In this document: piece after piece, positions 1-11,766 of the stretch | Position numbering within the stretch: position 1 is the first letter of the stretch | Layout of the letters: the number at the start of each line of letters is the position of its first letter | Origin: Amborella trichopoda | Lineage: Eukaryota; Streptophyta; Magnoliopsida; Amborellales; Amborellaceae | Direction of reading: 5' to 3' | Assembly (NCBI RefSeq): GCF_000471905.2 | Contig: NW_006499776.1 | Location: 3,214,525 to 3,278,524 of the forward strand | DNA length: 64,000 bases | The notes under the pieces: generated by a model | Told to the model about the DNA's origin: nothing | Database searches by the model: none | The model's input: the letters and a program-made list of their open reading frames with translations, nothing else | Translations under genes and position numbers: made by a program

Positions 1-545
1 TCTTATTTTAGATGTCAACTCGAGCAGTATCTTATATCAAAACATGTGGCTTGATGAGATCTATCACATATTGAAATTTGGGCTTGATTGACCTCTGGAT
101 GAGAGAGTTATGGTTTTTATAAGTCAATCTCAAAATTGAACGGCAGAGTTTCTACAAATGGAAGCTTGTTCATTGAGACAACATGTGAATAGTGTGAAAC
201 CTACCCATTTTAGGTGAGTTGGCCCTAAGATGGTCCAAAAGCATCCAAATAAGTCGAAAGTTGGTATCTAAGGGTTTTTGGGCCTTTCCAATCTAATGGA
301 AAGATCTGATGCTCATATGAGACCTTGAAAATGTAGCTCTAGTTATGAGGTACTTTTTCAACATGATAGAGAGTGGTGTTGTGATACGTAAATTTCATTT
401 TTATATGTTTTATCTTGATCAGATTGGGACGAAAGTTGGTGGTTTCTCTTAAAACACTAAATGCCACCCTTCCATGCTCATTGAGGTCAATTTGGCATTT
501 TTTTCAGTTCTTCCAAAATTAGGCTTATTTAATCAGGGCTTCCGT
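1..545 (-). mobile_element. LTR-like fragment (U3 part) of the Tat-like lineage
   Basis: The stretch from about 195 to 520 resembles the outer part of the LTR at 36.3-36.7 kb in the same order. Both have a 'gtgaaacctaccc' or 'gtaaaacctaccc' phrase, then a gggtttttggg/gggggtttttcg phrase, then a 'tagctctagttatgaggt' or 'tatagttgcaaggt' phrase, then 'cttgatcagattggga' or 'cttgatcaggtcaaaa'. The same order of phrases occurs at 16.9-17.1 kb and 33.0-33.2 kb. Ends are not defined, and the left part would lie outside the window. Confidence 0.35.
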
Positions 546-2879
546 AGTCCACATACATTTTTGGTATCTGTGGGTTGAGGTTACCGCTAGCTTCTCTATT
601 ATTCGCATTGGGAATACAAGCATGTCAAAAATATCCTCCAACACACATTATTTTCACGCATTCGCAACTTCATGTAGATGCTCTATTTGGTGCGGCCCGG
701 CGTGCACACTATTTCAGTGTAGCCACAAAACTTTGGTGGGCCATAAATTTAAGTCTGGGCATCCACATTTTGGAAAACCTTATATACTTTTGAGGCATCT
801 CGAAGAGCCAGATACAATCAGTAGGGTCCTGTATGTTGATTGTTCTCAAAATACCTTGTTTTGGCCTTATAAATTTATTTTGTTCCCCATTTGTTATTTA
901 TTGTGGCCCTTCAATGCTGGTAGGGCCAAGGCAATCTGATTTCAAACCATGTTGGACCACAAACTACAATCATTTGCAACTTTTAGATATGGAATTTTGC
1001 ATGATGAGGATCCAGAGCCTTGCTCTCCAGATTTGATTGGACGATGATTACTAGCCATCAACCTTATCATGTTGTGCAAAATTTATGCTTCAGGTTGGTT
1101 TGGAACTTTTTTATTTTTATAGATTCGATGAAGTGTTAAAGGCAATGATACTTTTTGTGAATTGGCAACTGTGTGTGAACAAACTCGTTTGTCCATGTTA
1201 TTTATTTGTTGTGTTTCCTTTCCAAAATCATGGTTATATATTGCTAGGGAATTTCTATGTTTGGATTGCTCAAGTCCTTAGAGGGGATATGTTTGATGGT
1301 GGGAGCCTTTTGATATTAATGTGTTGCCAGAACTGGCTTGATGTGTATAAGGTAATGGGACAACCAACTGTCAGCATGGACAATCCTGAGGAAATAGTAA
1401 ATGATTTTGGCTTGTTACTAGATAACGACTTGTTATATATGGACTAATAATGATCATTATGCACACTCCTCTATGCTAAGTGGCATGTAGAATGGCAAAA
1501 AAAGGTAAGCCTGGAAGCTTTCTAGTAACTAGGCATGTAAGCAATACTCCTAACTCTAGTGTGCTCATATCTCAGCCATCATATTATACACACTCATGTG
1601 GGCATTTGATGGGCCTCCAAATGTCTTTATGATGGAGTATATGAGAAAAAGCATCATAAAAATATGTGACGTGAGTGATGCTAACATCATTGAAGTGGTA
1701 GACACAAGTAGTATTTATGTGCTAGTCAGTTTCTCATTCCTGGGTACTAGATGGAGATATTGATCATGCATTTTTAAATGTCACTCATCTCAACATTTGG
1801 AGTTAGAGGTATGGTGTCACTATATGAATGATGCAGCGCTGACTTGCTTGCCAAGGTGGGCGGGCCCAAGGGTAATAGCAAATCTAAGGGTTAACCCAGT
1901 GGCAACCTTCACAAGAGGAAATAAGATATAGAGTTCGAGGGTATGGTTGCGAATGGAGATGAGGCAATCATAGCTCTCCAATGTGTAAAGTCAACCTTGA
2001 CCTACTACAATTGTGGGATAGATCCGCCACTTTACTTGTGTATATGCTGAGTTGAAGGTGGCATGAACTGTCTACTTCACCACCTATGCTAAGATGCTCA
2101 TTCACTTTTTGTTAGTTGGATCGTAAAATTGGGAGCATCAAAAGATAGCTTGATAAGAAGATGGATTGGTTTGGCTAGGGCATGAGAATTACATAGGGAA
2201 CAACCACGCTAAGAGTGCAGTGCATATAGAGTCGTCTGGATCATCATCCATTCTAGATTGGACCATGCTACTTCATTATATGCTCTATGTTCTTGAGACA
2301 AGGAGAACCAATCAGGGAGGAGAATTATGATTCTCAAAATTGATAGGGGGCAAGAGTTCTAATTGAATTGTCCGGGACAATTCTCTCATGATCATGGGAT
2401 TCATCAGCATGAAATGTTGTCTTATAATTTTTAGTAATATGGTATTGCGAGAGAAGGAATTGCGGGCACTAGTGTTTTTATATGTGAGCTCCAAGAGATG
2501 CTCTATTGACTACTATGTGCATCTCGAATAGGGTGGCTTCGATATCTGTGTCTTAAAACCCCTTAAAGCAGTTATGGACCAGTCAAAAGTCCCTTATATG
2601 CCATATTTTGTCTCTAGGTGTTAGTTGTTCTTGTCATGCTAAACTAAAGGTCCATAGTATTAACCCTAATTACATGTTTTAAGAACTCTTATGGGCATGT
2701 CCAGGGTTGTGAGTCTGAAGAGGGTGACTTGAAAAATAGAATCCTGCGATGTGGACTTTGTTGAGTGGAAGCTCCATAGAATTATAAGGTATTGGATGAC
2801 TACCAATCTCAAATAGAGAATGGTGAGGATATTCCTCCACTAAAAGATGGTGGTGGGAGTATTCCCATGATCATTGGGG
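546..2879. other. No supported gene; probably decayed repeat
   Basis: A 120-codon open frame at 1085-1447 (+) resembles no family I know and has no good start context or neighbour support. Around 1990-2040 a reading frame gives a cysteine-containing stretch like a ruined zinc knuckle. This would fit the gag part of the Copia relic that follows, but it is too weak to call. Confidence 0.3.
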
Positions 2880-3875
2880 ACAGTGGGAGGGAAGCACCAT
2901 TGTTTTTTGAGCCTCATAGAAGCACGTACAATAGGATTCCTAAAAAACTTTACGATTGACGAGTTTGCCTTGCATCTCCATTGATGAGAATGAACTTGGC
3001 TCGTATAAATAAACACTATGATCATTTATTGCTGGTAAGTGGATCGACGTAATGGTCTACAAGATAAGGGTTCTATGAAGAAAAATTGAGTATGGGAATT
3101 CGTGAATCTTCCCTATGATATAAATGTTGATGGAACTATAGACAAAGTATAAAAACTGAAAAGTGATGAAAGGATTCACTCAATTGAGTGTGTGAACTAT
3201 ATTAACACATTCTCCCTAGAGGTGAAAATAATATTCGCTAGCCTCATATTTGCCATTGTAGTGAATTAGGCTCTGGAACTTGACCATATGGATGGTGATG
3301 TTTCTTGAAAAGGAACTATCATCAATAACAGTCAGAATTTGATGATATCAATATTATGAGTTGACAAGATCCTAATGGCAAGGTATGATAAGGAGAAGAT
3401 TGATACTGCTGAAGAGTGGTTGCCTTTCAATTTTGATGTGAAGGACATTGGCAAAATGCATCTCATGCTCGATGTTGAGATCAATCACAATCATTCTAAG
3501 AGGCTCATTAAGTTTGTCTTAATCGACTTACATTAAAAAAATCTTAGAGAGATATAGGATGCATGATGGAGGGTCTAACGATACTTTGGTGAAGAAAGGT
3601 CATGTGCTTTGTCTGAATCTTTGTCCATAGATGGAGACTAATATAGGAAAAGATGGTTTGTGTACCACATGTGAGCAAAATAAGTTATCTTATGAATAAC
3701 ATGTTGTGAATAACTTTGGCAAACCATGAACTTGGCACTTTGATATCTTCAGAGAACCATATACTACTTATGGATCTTTCTAAGACCCTATGAGGATAAG
3801 TAAGTCTAATTGAAAGGGTGATCTTCTGGATTACTGATGGTTGACATCAAAAAATGTTTCCACTCCAGTTGTGAG
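2880..3875 (+). pseudogene. Decayed Ty1/copia reverse transcriptase
   Basis: Conceptual translation in shifting frames gives a recognisable order of Copia RT landmarks. There is a linker with 'EPHRSTYNR' like the 'EPRRSTR' linker before RT. Next is a piece ending 'ALELDHMDGDV', matching the family's 'LELHQMDVKTAFLNG' catalytic region. Then comes 'FDVKDIGKMHLMLDVEI' (family 'FDMKDLG...LGI.I'), and finally 'LCTTCEQNKLSYE' (family 'MxCTRPDIAYA'). Many stops and frameshifts interrupt it, and the YVDD box is not intact. The hAT-like element at 3876-6243 cuts it from its RNase H part, which resumes at about 6252. It encodes nothing now. Confidence 0.6.
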
Positions 3876-4559
3876 CAGCGTTCGCAAAATCGAACTGGAA
3901 CGGTTAACTGGTCATGAGGTGGGAGCGGTTCGAACCGGAACTGGACTAACCGGGGCGGTTAACCGGACTAACAGATCAAGTAGATTTTTCTTAAAAAAAT
4001 GGGTAAAAAACCCCCAAAACATTTAAAAAAATAAAAAAAATAGAAAAACTTAGATTAAGTCATATATAAGTCATTTTTCTTTTTTCTTTTCATCTTTTAG
4101 ACTTGTCATATATTAGTCATTTGGATCAAGTTGCATCATAAGGTGCAGACAATTCATGGCTTCAATAGAGCAATAGAAAATCCTTGCAAATTTACAAGAC
4201 TTCTATAGTAATTCCATAGATTCTCACTGAATAGGAGTAAGTAGTATTGCAATAAATATATCGGTACGTATAAAGTCTAGCAATGAAATGTTATATAACA
4301 AGGTCGTAACTGTTCCAAAGTCTAAACTAGATGTGGCTGGAAATTTGTGATGAATGTACTCTGGCCAACCTACATAAGGATACGATTTGAAAGATAAAAT
4401 GTAGCATAGAATGGAGTACCTTTACCACATGCTATGATTTCCTATCAAAAGCTCAAGGAATTCATTGTTTTATACAAGAAACTTAACCATGAAACATGAA
4501 TGTTTTAATACTATTGAGTCAACACAAACTCATTCCACATTTCCACACTGAAGAAGAAA

Positions 4560-5215
4560 GTAGAAAAAAAAAACATACTTTTATAAAAAAAAAATATAAT
4601 ATTACAAGCAATCCAACAAGCGCACCAAAAATATATAACATTAAAAAGAAAGAAATGTTTTTTTTCCCATATTCAGCACAAAAAAAATATTTTCTAAAAA
4701 AAAAAAAAACATTAAAAACAATCTGAGAAGCTCACCAAAAATATATAACATTAAAAAGAAATACATATTTTTTTTCTCATAGTCATAAAAATATTTTTAT
4801 AAAAAGATATATAACATTAAAAACAATCCAACAAGCATNNNNNNNNNNNNNNNNNNNNNNNNNNNNNNNNNNNNNNNNNNNNNNNNNNNNNNNNNNNNNN
4901 NNNNNNNNNNNNNNNNNNNNNNNNNNNNNNNNNNNNNNNNNNNNNNNNNNNNNNNNNNNNNNNNNNNNNNNNNNNNNNNNNNNNNNNNNNNNNNNNNNNN
5001 NNNNNNNNNNNNNNNNNNNNNNNNNNNNNNNNNNNNNNNNNNNNNNNNNNNNNNNNNNNNNNNNNNNNNNNNNNNNNNNNNNNNNNNNNNNNNNNNNNNN
5101 NNNNNNNNNNNCATTCCAACAATCTCACCAAAATATAGTAAAATTAAAAAGAAAGAATCCATGTTTTCTCATTCATCACAAATAACATATTTTTATAAAA
5201 AAAACATAATTTTAT
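4560..5215. repeat. AT-rich ~110-bp tandem repeat spanning an assembly gap
   Basis: A unit beginning 'caatccaacaagcgcacc' and followed by 'aaaatatataacattaaaaa' and a T-rich block recurs at about 4608, 4718 and 4823, and again just after the gap at 5112 ('cattccaacaatctcacc'). The gap probably hides more copies, so its length is likely unreliable. Confidence 0.55.
4839..5111. other. Assembly gap (273 N)
   Basis: Run of N inside the AT-rich tandem repeat of the hAT-like element. An open frame across it on the minus strand is an artefact. Confidence 0.99.
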
Positions 5216-6251
5216 TAAGAAACAAATTGTTTTAAAGAACCTTAAAATCGAGCCAAAGAACACAGAAACTTTAGAGTCAAAATCAATCTCAAATCGTTCA
5301 TTTTTTGAACAAAATGGCATGGGGATATGATAGATACTTCAATTACGACTAAAATGCTTCAAATATCATGAAGATAAATTCACTATTGAGATCGTTCTTC
5401 AAAAAATGGCGGATATTTCACTTCATGCAATTTTCAAAACAAAAACACAACAAAAAGAAATTCATATAAATAAATATACTCAATGATAAATCAACATACC
5501 TGATGTATTCGATTGATGAAGCCTTGATGATCAAACTTAACTGATCAATTTAATAAAAAACAAACAGAACATAGATCAAGAATCAATTTTTTTTAATCGA
5601 ACACAATTATTTGAGCAGCAGGATTTTCAGCCGAAATCAACATCCAAATTTCATTTTTTTCAATAAATCGAAATAGAAAAAAGTTTAAGGCTTTAGTAAT
5701 GGATCAAAGCCCTCCATTTCTATGCATATTCATGGGGTATTGAAGCTTAGATTGATACAATGGCGGAAATTTCACAGTTTCAAAAATCCACCATTTCAAT
5801 CCACCAAAAAATCGTTCTTCTTCTATTTTTGATTCAATAAACAATTATTTATACAAACGTTCAGGTGTATAAGTGCAATAATTCATCGAAAAAAACAAAA
5901 AAAGCTAGAAAATCAAATAAAAAAACGTTGTATAACATGAATCACATGTTTTGTTTAAAATAACGACCTTTGTGTCAAATAACGACCGTTATTTAATATG
6001 CTACGGTTATGAACGTTATATCACATGTTATATCGGTAAGTTGGACCGGTTAGAAAAAACTGGTTGGTTTTGAATTAAAACCACCAGTTTCACATCGAAC
6101 CGACTGGTTTTGGTGCTAATTTTTTTGGAGGTCCCCGACTTTTTACTTGTACCAAAAAACCTGTCTTAACTGGAGTTGGTACCTTACCAGTACCGATCTA
6201 ACCGGGCGGTTCCGATTAGGACCGATCGGTTTTGCGAACACTATTTGTGGG

Positions 6252-6610
6252 AGTGATTTCTTAGTGCAACAATTCAGATGATATAGTTGGCTTGTCTAAT
6301 ATAAAAACATGGTATATAGATTGATGAGTAGCATTATGGGAGAGCATATGGCTCATGAGAAGCCCGCAAAGCTAGGGATCATAGTGTGTGTTAGAGAGCA
6401 TATGTGTACGTTTTGATAATAACATTGCGATACAGGATTTCACAAAGGATCCTAAGTATCACAATAAGACATAGCACATAGACAATGGGTATCACTATGT
6501 GTGAGGTACCGTTGAGAGGAGAGAGACAATCATGACATGTAATGTCATTAGTAGTCCCCACGACTAATCCTATAGCTTGAGAGAAATATAGGGGCTTATG
6601 TCATAGGAGT
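6252..6610 (+). pseudogene. Decayed Ty1/copia RNase H and end of pol
   Basis: A reading frame near 6411-6520 gives 'DNNIAIQDFTKDPKYHNKT' followed by an 'HID..YHYV' stretch. This is the Copia RNase H signature (family pattern 'CDNxxAIxxxKNPxxHxRxKHIDxxYHxIR'). Downstream 'SYSLREI' fits the usual tail, ending in a purine tract 'aggagtgggag' near 6600-6610, which looks like a polypurine tract. It is the continuation of the RT relic left of the hAT-like insertion. Confidence 0.6.
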
Positions 6611-7850
6611 GGGAGTTAGGATTCTCTAATTAGATTTCTATATCATCATTATAGTCTAATTATTTTAGTACATGAATTGTATTTTTTATTTACCATTTAT
6701 TTATGAGGAATTTATGTTACTATAGTTTGTTTACAACACACACATGGTTTGATTGCACATTCACACTTACGTACTAGGACACTAGTTCATTATTAGATAT
6801 ATCGTCAGCAAGCTTGGTTCGCTCTCTCACGTAGTGCTGGCCACCATCAATGTCTTGGATATTAGAGGATGAGACACACATGTGATGTGACTATTGCCTC
6901 GATAAGAGATTGAGATGGGATTCCATAGTTAGGAATCAACATGATCCAAATGAGTATGCCTTCCCACCATATCATGTAGCCTGTATGATAGCTAGGTGTG
7001 ATTCGGGGATGCTCAACTTAGTTGCCTGAGTACGACTCAGAGGCGCATTGGATGTAATGTAATGCATGATTGCAACTGAAATAGTACCTGCATGGTACAA
7101 ATTGGACATGGATCCTAGTATGCATATCATTTACACCGTAGAGTTTGACCCATATGACACGTGTTAAGCAAGACCATTACTCCCATAAAGGTAGAGGTGT
7201 ATAAGAAGATCCATGTTCCCTATTACACTATATGAGATATAGCCAGTCACTTAGTGACCTAGAATGCACTCATTGATTGTGACTATATTAGGAAGTGGAG
7301 ATTTCATGTTGCTACTTTAGTGTACTCCCCATTCTCTTCAATCGAGTTGGGGGCAGAGCTAGGAAAGCAGTTAGTTCAAAATTGAATAATATTAGGACTA
7401 CGGGAAGACCATTAGCATCACACTTCGATTGGTTTCTAGAGAGTTAAGTGTACTCGAATCAGATGCTCATTAGTAGATTATCGACTTGAGGTATGTTCGA
7501 TCTTTTTTTATAAAATGTTTTCGAAAAATTATTATGAAAGTACACGAAGGGGTTGTATAGTCTCTTGAGCATAAAGTAGCTCACAAAGGATTAGTTGAGA
7601 TAATCAGTCTGTTCTCGTTAAGTGAATCTAGGGTAGGCGAGAGCATTTTTGAATAAAGAGAGAAGAGGTGTTCCACATTAGTTTAATGAATACTTAATGT
7701 AGTTCTCTTTGCGTATATGCATTGCTGCTGAAGGTCTCACATTGCATTTCTTGATGGAGTATAGGGCGTTCTTGTGTTAATATGTATCACCAAATGATCA
7801 TTATGGGATCTGATACTATTTTTGTGTACCCACTCTAGGACGAGTGAAAG
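6611..7850. other. No gene seen; possible LTR or post-pol sequence of the Copia relic
   Basis: This follows a polypurine-like 'aggagtgggag', so it may begin the 3' LTR. No second copy of it is present in the window, so I cannot confirm that. No coding region is supported. Confidence 0.35.
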
Positions 7851-8290
7851 ATGTTGGATTTGGAGAATGCTCCTTATAAGTGAAAAGACTTCATTAAAAT
7901 TGTTTACTTTTTTAGTGGCTAATAGAGAAGAAGATGTCCATAGAATTGTTGGACTTGTTAGTAGTAGAGAGAAAAAGTAAGAAAAACCAATCCCATGTGA
8001 TATGATATTTTCAATTAGGGATAAACTTCACTTAATGAAATATAAGATAACTACATTTTGAATAAGATTCCTTCATGAGATATTTTCTATATAAAAGTTG
8101 TTTAGAGAGAGAAAAGTAGAGAACTAAAAAACAAGATGTATGTAACTTTAAAAAAAGTTCTCTCTAAAACCTAAAGCTCCTATATCTCTCTCTTAGTTTT
8201 TTCTCTTTAGAAGCACTAGAATGAAAACCATAGGTGATCCAAGAGCTCTCGGGCCTTCTATCAAAGGATTAGGATATGCACTTTGTATAC
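7851..8290 (+). mobile_element. Candidate Copia LTR with TATA box
   Basis: A purine-rich 'gagtgaaaga' is followed by TGTTGGATTTGG (near 7851), the common start of plant Copia LTRs. A TATA box 'ctatataaaa' lies at 8088-8097, and the segment closes with 'tttgtataca' at 8290. There is no partner LTR in the window, so ends and family are inferred. Confidence 0.35.
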
Positions 8291-9569
8291 AATGTTGTTG
8301 GTTCAAGTTTTTGTTTGAACACATTTTTCAGCATCTTAAGTCCCGATGCGGAATAAAAGAGAAGCTGATCAATAAAGCCATGACATACAATAGAATTATC
8401 GACAGTCTCAGAATTGCCCAGGAATGGGTCAAAATCTTCCTAAGCACTCAAAATGCCACCTGCCAAGTTTCATCTCAATCCGACATGTCTAAGGCAGCGC
8501 AAACAAAGAAACAATTTCAGAAAAATCCGCCTCTAACACCTTGAAACGGACCCTGTAACTAGAACTATAATTTCGGTGCTTCAAACTGATATAGAACTAC
8601 CGCCATTGGATCCGGCATAGTTAAAAACCCCTATGAGTCAAGTTTCGGCTTAATCAGACATTCTAGGACAAAGTTATAGGTTAAACATTAAAAAGGGGTA
8701 GTCCGCACGCTATTCCCGTGCGGCCTCCCTGCACCAATCTCCATTAAAGAAGGCCGGTGTGCACAGTCCCAAGCATCAACTTCAAAGTCGGATAGCTCTC
8801 AAATTTGGTGAGCGTCTTCGTCTTATCAAGATGAGTGTTTTGTTATGTGGTAGGACCTGGGACAATACCCGAGCAGGGGGAAAATTAGAGAGAAGTTGGC
8901 GATTCGTGAATATAGTTATAGAAAATTCAGCAGCTACATGCCTCACTCGAGTGGCCATATCATGGCACTCGCATACCCGATTGACGTGAAACTAATTGCA
9001 TTATGTGCGTAAGGTCCGAGGCTATGCCTGGTTTGAACCTCATGTACGATGAATGGTTGGATTTGGAAAACAAATGCGTCAAAGTTACTACAAATTCTGA
9101 CCGTCGAATTTTTTGATTTCGTCTAAAAACCTTGGACGACGAAAACTTCATCCGGGCATGAAATCGAGCTGCGTTCATTGCAATGTGATCATCTTAGTGC
9201 AATCCAGTGAAAAAGTCAAAGAAAAACATCAAGAAACAAGCACACTCTCGATCAGAAATTTTCAAGATCTATACAAATTTGAGTCGCATGATTGTGCCCT
9301 AAAAACGTGATCTATGGCTCGAAGTTGGTATCAAATTGATCGTCATGCCGAGCCCGACAAGAAAATAATCATCTTTCGGCCAAATGGATACCGGAGCAAC
9401 CCCGAATCATCCATGAAAGATCACGCAAGTTCTAAGGCAGCAACGAGGACTGTTTTGGAATTTCACACATTGTTGGGCAAGGGCAAAACAATCCTTTCGC
9501 ACCCAATTTTAGAATTTTTTTTTAATTCAATTAAATTGTAATTATCATCAATTTAAGTTTTTGGGCGTA

Positions 9570-9599
9570 CACCCATGTTTGGGCCCAATTCTATAAGTA
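9570..9599 (+). promoter_or_regulatory. LTR core promoter: CACCCATGTTT motif and TATA box
   Basis: 'cacccatgttt' at 9570-9580 is followed by the TATA-like 'ctataagta' at 9591-9599. The same pair at the same spacing occurs in five other LTRs here (15950-15983, 31983-32015, 35437-35472, 59829-59859, 63121-63153), which supports a promoter role. Confidence 0.6.
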
Positions 9600-9734
9600 C
9601 ATGTTAAGCACAATTGTTATAGGACCATTGATTTTTCAATACTCATTAATAAAATTTGAGAGTTTTCACGTTCAAATTATGGGTATGTCTTGGAGAGTGA
9701 GAGAGGAGAGAGAAGAAAAAGTCCGGTACCCTTT

Positions 9735-10015
9735 GGTGAAGGTAATTTTCTCTCACCTCCTCTCATCTCTCTCTCTTCTCGTCTATCTCTTTCTCTCTCC
9801 CTCTTCTCGTCTATCTCTTTCTCTCTCCTCTTCTCATCTCTCTCTTTCTCTCTCTTCATCTCTATCTTTATCTTTCTCTCTCCTTTCTTCTATATCTCTC
9901 TTTCCTTTTTCTTCTCTGTTCTTTATCCACTTTTATTCTCTCTTTTCTGTCTTTCATTTCTTTTTTCTTCACTTTCCTTCTCTCTCCTTGTTCTTTCTCC
10001 TTCGTCTCTCTGTTC
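9735..10015 (+). repeat. CT-rich microsatellite in the LTR leader
   Basis: Almost pure (CT)n/(TTCTCT)n sequence begins about 135 bp after the TATA box. Long open frames here (Ser/Leu/Phe on plus, Arg/Glu/Lys on minus) are low-complexity artefacts. A CT tract in the same place occurs in the related LTRs. Confidence 0.9.
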
Positions 10016-10103
10016 ATGCATGGCGGAGCCTGTAGCTTGGTATGATGGGCCTTAACTCGAGGGGCGGGCCAGGCCTCTGTCAAAGTTCATCTTATTCCCT
10101 TGT

Positions 10104-10912
10104 GTCATGGACGACGGAAGCTCATCACCGTCCATGTTTTCTTTCTCTTCCAATTCTTGTGTCATGGACGGCGGAAGCTTATCGCTGTCCATATCTTCTC
10201 TCTCTTATTCTCCTGTGCAATGGATGGTGGAAGCTCATCACTATTCATGTCTTCTCTCTCTTCTAAATATTATGTCATGGATGATGGAAGCTCTTCATCA
10301 TCCGTGTTTTCTCTTTCCTCTTCTCACCTCTATCATGGACGGTGGAAGCTCATCGCCGTCCATGTTTTCTCTCTCTTCACTTCTCTGTCATGGACGATAG
10401 AAGCTCATTATCGTCCATGTCTTCTCTCTCTTCTGATTCCTTTGTGATGGACAGTGGAAGCCCATCGCTATCCATGTTTTTTCTCTCTCCACTTCTCTGT
10501 CATGAATGGCGGAAGCTCATCGCTGTCCATATCTTCTCTCTCTTCTAATTCCTCTGTCATGGACGGTAGAAGCTCATCACCGTCCATGTTTTTTCTCTCT
10601 CCACTGCTCTGTCATAGACAACGGACGTTTATCACTGTCCATGTCTTCTCTCTCTTATGATTCCTCTATCATGGACAGCGGAAGCTCATCGTCATCCATA
10701 CTTTCTCTCTCTTCACTTCTCTGTCATGGACAGTGGAAGTTCATCGCCATCCATGTCTTCTCTCTCTTCTGATCCCTCTGTCATGGACGATAGAAGCTCA
10801 TCGCTGTCCATGTCTTCTCTCTCTTTTGATTCCTCTGTCATGGACGGTGGATGTTCATCACTGTCCATGTTGTCTCCTTTGTTATGGAAGGCAGAAGTTC
10901 ATCGCCGTCCAT
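10104..10912 (+). repeat. 56-bp tandem array of hairpin units (15 copies)
   Basis: Fifteen units of 55-58 bp start near 10107, 10163, 10220, 10278, 10335, 10390, 10447, 10502, 10559, 10615, 10671, 10727, 10783, 10840 and 10883. Each has a left arm like CATGGACGGCG, a 9-base loop gaagctcat and a right arm like CGCCGTCCATG, then a CT-rich spacer. Several units carry matched changes in both arms, for example catggacgata with tatcgtccatg at 10389-10419. Open frames across the array reflect its near-multiple-of-three period and are not proteins. The array sits downstream of the TATA box and CT tract, so it would be in the transcript leader. Confidence 0.85.
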
Positions 10913-11766
10913 ATTCCCTATCTCTCTTTTCTCTCTCTTCTTCCGCCTTCCTCTTCTTTCTTACTGTTCCTTTCTTCTCCTTTTCCTCTTTCTCCATTTC
11001 CTTTCTTTTTCTTACATGCATGACATTGGCAGTACTGTGCATGCCTTTCCCTCTCTCTTGCTTTTCTCTCTTCTCTTCTTTCCTTCTCATTAGATCAAGG
11101 GACGCTAAGTCATGCACTGCCATGGTAGTCTCATCATCTAACAATACTGTCGATGTATCGGTTTTAGTCACCGTGGTTGCCTTACTACCACGATAGGCTA
11201 GCCATTGTGCCAGGATGATCGCTCTGTCATCTAGTAGTATTACTGTTGTGCTAGTCTAGTTACCGTGCCCGTCTTGCTACCACATCAAGTCAATCACTTG
11301 CTGGTCTAACTACTGTGTTAGTCTAAGCCACCTAGTTAAATCCCTATCTTCCCTATTCTTCTATTCTATCTCTTCCTTCTTCTTTCATCTATTCCCTTCC
11401 CCTATTTCTTCTTTTGAATGTGCATGACTATGTGCATAAGGAGGGATCACTTGACCCACTTGTCTTGTAAATTAACCATGTATGTGTGATTGCAAAAACA
11501 TGAGAGTACATGCCAAGAGAGACGATTCTGAACCAGTTTTATGACTGGGGGGAATTTCTTCATGATTTAATAGGGCATCCACGCGAGCCAGCTCGACTAA
11601 GTCCCAAACCCACCTTAAATTCCTCTCTCATCGGTTAGTATATCTGCCCTGACTCCTGAGCGAGGTTCTCGAGAGAGCGATCTCAAAGTCCTGGGTTCCA
11701 CCAAAACTCAAGATGCGTGTCACCAGATTATCATGATCTGGAGGGCGAGATCGATGCACCTAACCA

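Larger units (their letters stand above)
3876..6243. mobile_element. Non-autonomous hAT-like DNA transposon
   Basis: The ends are inverted: left CAGCGTTCGCAAAATCG (from 3876), right, read on the minus strand, TAGTGTTCGCAAAACCG (to 6243). Subterminal sequence on both sides is full of CGGTT/AACCGG-type motifs. Eight-base flanks are similar, gttgtgag (3868-3875) and tttgtggg (6244-6251), 6 of 8 identical, as for an aged hAT target duplication. The inside is AT-rich, contains an internal tandem repeat and an assembly gap, and shows no transposase. The Copia relic reads on both sides, so this element inserted into the Copia copy. hAT is the best fit from the TIR style and 8-bp duplication. Confidence 0.6.
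8296..11766 (+). mobile_element. Solo (or 3') LTR of the Tat-like family, 3.5 kb
   Basis: It starts TGTTGG and ends CACCTAACCA. Read on the minus strand it matches the two LTRs of the element at 14469-33275 along their length. Matches include the region around 8400-8740 (phrase 'tccgacatgtctaaggcag'), the region 9230-9430 and the final ~250 bp (minus-strand 'gagagaggaatttaaggtgg'). No primer-binding site or gag follows 11766, so it is a solo LTR or a 3' LTR without its body. It is longer than its relatives because of an expanded tandem array at 10.1-10.9 kb. The flanks show no clear 5-bp target duplication. The 107-codon frame at 8221-8544 and others inside are not genes. Confidence 0.7.

Noticed and set aside
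1085..1447. 120-codon frame on the plus strand, considered as a gene
   Set aside because: No recognisable family, hydrophobic and Cys-rich by AT-rich composition, and surrounded by decayed repeats.
10104..10912. CRISPR-like array of regular repeats
   Set aside because: Units are contiguous diverged repeats without unique spacers, in a plant LTR. The same reasoning excludes the 35-bp array at 18.8-20.7 kb.
10042..11196. Overlapping open frames of 68-179 codons with repeated Ser/Leu/His peptides
   Set aside because: They come from the 56-bp hairpin array, which stays open in several frames. No start context, no family, and the location is an LTR leader.
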